The position numbers were made by a program, and so were the translations under genes. Shown here one piece after another: positions 63,298 through 64,000 of a DNA stretch of 64,000 nucleotides (the stretch's first letter is position 1; every line of letters starts with the position of its first letter). The DNA is from Actinopolyspora lacussalsi (GTDB taxonomy: Bacteria > Actinomycetota > Actinomycetes > Mycobacteriales > Pseudonocardiaceae): the NCBI GenBank assembly GCA_030803735.1, contig JAURUC010000001.1, forward strand, positions 4,030,001 through 4,094,000, read 5' to 3'. The notes under the pieces were generated by a model, which was given only the letters and a program-made list of their open reading frames with translations, ran no database searches and was not told the DNA's origin.

Positions 63298-64000
63298 TTG
63301 GAAGAGCTGGAACTGAGCGAGTCGGCTCGTGCGGTGTGGGCGAAGTCGACCAACGCAGAAGGGGACTGGTTGCCGCTGTGGCGGCACATGGACGATGCTG
63401 CCGATGTCGCAGGCTGGTTGTTCGACCACTGGCTGGCGTCCAGTGTGGTCCGATTGCTGGCGGCGGAGTTCGGTGGCGATGCGGCAGCTGCCCGTGGTGC
63501 GGTGATGTTTCTGGCCGGTGCGCACGATGTCGGCAAGGCGACACCGGCCTTCGCGGTCCAGGACACGGGGCTCGCGCAGCGGATGCGCGAGTTGGGGCTG
63601 TACATGCCGACGACGAAGCGGGATCTTCCCGATCGGCAGCTCGCGCACCACACCGTAACCGGCCATCATTTGCTGATCGGATGGCTCCTCGAAAAGGGGT
63701 GGGGCAAGAGCTCCGCGAGGGCGTGGGGCATCGTGCTGGGAAGCCACCACGGTGTTCCGCTCGATTCCGATTCCGAGAACACTCCGGCGAACTTTCCGGG
63801 GCTCTACGGCACCGGAGTCTGGAACACGGTCCAGCGGGAACTGCTCGAGCGCGTGGCGGTTCGCTCGGGCGCGGCGGAACGGCTCGACCAGTGGCGGGAG
63901 CTGAAGCTCTCGGCGGCGTTCCAGGTGCTGGCCACGGCTCTGGTGATCGTCTCGGACTGGATTGCCAGCAACGAGGATCTGCTGCCGTTCTTGAGGGGCC
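63298..64000 (+). CDS. cas3: CRISPR-associated nuclease/helicase Cas3 (type I-E), 5' part
   Basis: The frame runs to the window end (234 codons). It encodes the HD nuclease domain: ARAVWAKSTNAEGDWLPLWR, HMDDAADVAGWLFDHW (first His), GAHDVGKATPAF (His-Asp), HHTVTGHHLL and GSHHGVP. This is the type I-E Cas3 N-terminus; the helicase part and the Cascade genes should follow outside. The start is TTG at 63298, directly after an in-frame TAG, so nothing further upstream is possible. It cleaves DNA targeted by Cascade. Confidence 0.93.
   Translation, partial: MEELELSESARAVWAKSTNAEGDWLPLWRHMDDAADVAGWLFDHWLASSVVRLLAAEFGGDAAAARGAVMFLAGAHDVGKATPAFAVQDTGLAQRMRELGLYMPTTKRDLPDRQLAHHTVTGHHLLIGWLLEKGWGKSSARAWGIVLGSHHGVPLDSDSENTPANFPGLYGTGVWNTVQRELLERVAVRSGAAERLDQWRELKLSAAFQVLATALVIVSDWIASNEDLLPFLRG

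Noticed and set aside
60448..63750. Long leftward ORFs (up to 725 codons) rich in repeated SSPRLRGA / IIPAPAGST / DHPRACGEH units across array 2
   Set aside because: The 61-base CRISPR period cycles through three frames, so repeats translate into a false repetitive protein. The same occurs rightward across 54453-55681 in array 1.

Overview
The window is high-G+C actinobacterial chromosome. Gene order, codon use and SRL-type families point to the Pseudonocardiales, and two trehalose genes plus acidic Ser/Glu/Asp-rich tails would fit a halophilic genus such as Actinopolyspora; the genus is inference. It opens with the 3' end of a 23S rRNA gene, a 5S gene and a strong hairpin terminator. From 1.9 to 11 kb follow transport and miscellaneous genes: a DASS anion symporter, a DrrAB-type exporter, an endonuclease/phosphatase-fold protein, an ABM-fold protein, a YhgE/Pip membrane protein with a degenerate ABC ATPase, and a methyltransferase. 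From 11 to 21 kb lies a housekeeping block whose order (mutY, beta-carbonic anhydrase, radA, lipoprotein, carD, ispD, ispF, cysS, rlmB) matches the Mycobacterium tuberculosis Rv3589-Rv3579c neighbourhood, except that disA is not next to radA.

An O-acetylation pair (MBOAT at 21.4 kb, AlgX/AlgJ-like protein at 30.7 kb) is split by about 8 kb of accessory DNA. That DNA carries an AT-rich gene with a PD-(D/E)XK-type nuclease N-terminus, three decayed gene fragments (GntR regulator, NUDIX hydrolase, FxLD-system methyltransferase), an XRE/DUF397 pair, a SUKH-like gene and a small membrane-protein/regulator operon. Next come a Zur-type zinc uptake operon (32.5-35.4 kb), a sugar-transport ATPase with a divergent LacI regulator, a FUSC protein with a divergent MarR regulator, a five-gene conserved operon (DUF4178, DUF4247, unknown, DUF350, membrane spermidine-synthase-like), the trehalose genes otsB-GH15 and otsA, and a ThrE-type exporter.

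The last 12 kb is mobile and defence DNA. A tRNA-Thr(TGT) is followed by a tyrosine integrase with a fused winged-helix domain, then a type I-E CRISPR array (31 repeats, read leftward, leader at its right end). An HTH regulator, an MFS permease, a DnaB-type helicase, a radical SAM protein and a GGDEF fragment separate it from a second array with the same repeat (20 repeats, read rightward) and the start of cas3, which runs off the window. The two arrays face each other leader side to leader side. The second has no visible leader, abuts the broken 5' end of the GGDEF gene and is full of duplicated spacer blocks. A family of dispersed intergenic repeats ending in a GCGATTTCGCGAGAAAT palindrome is scattered through the first 32 kb.
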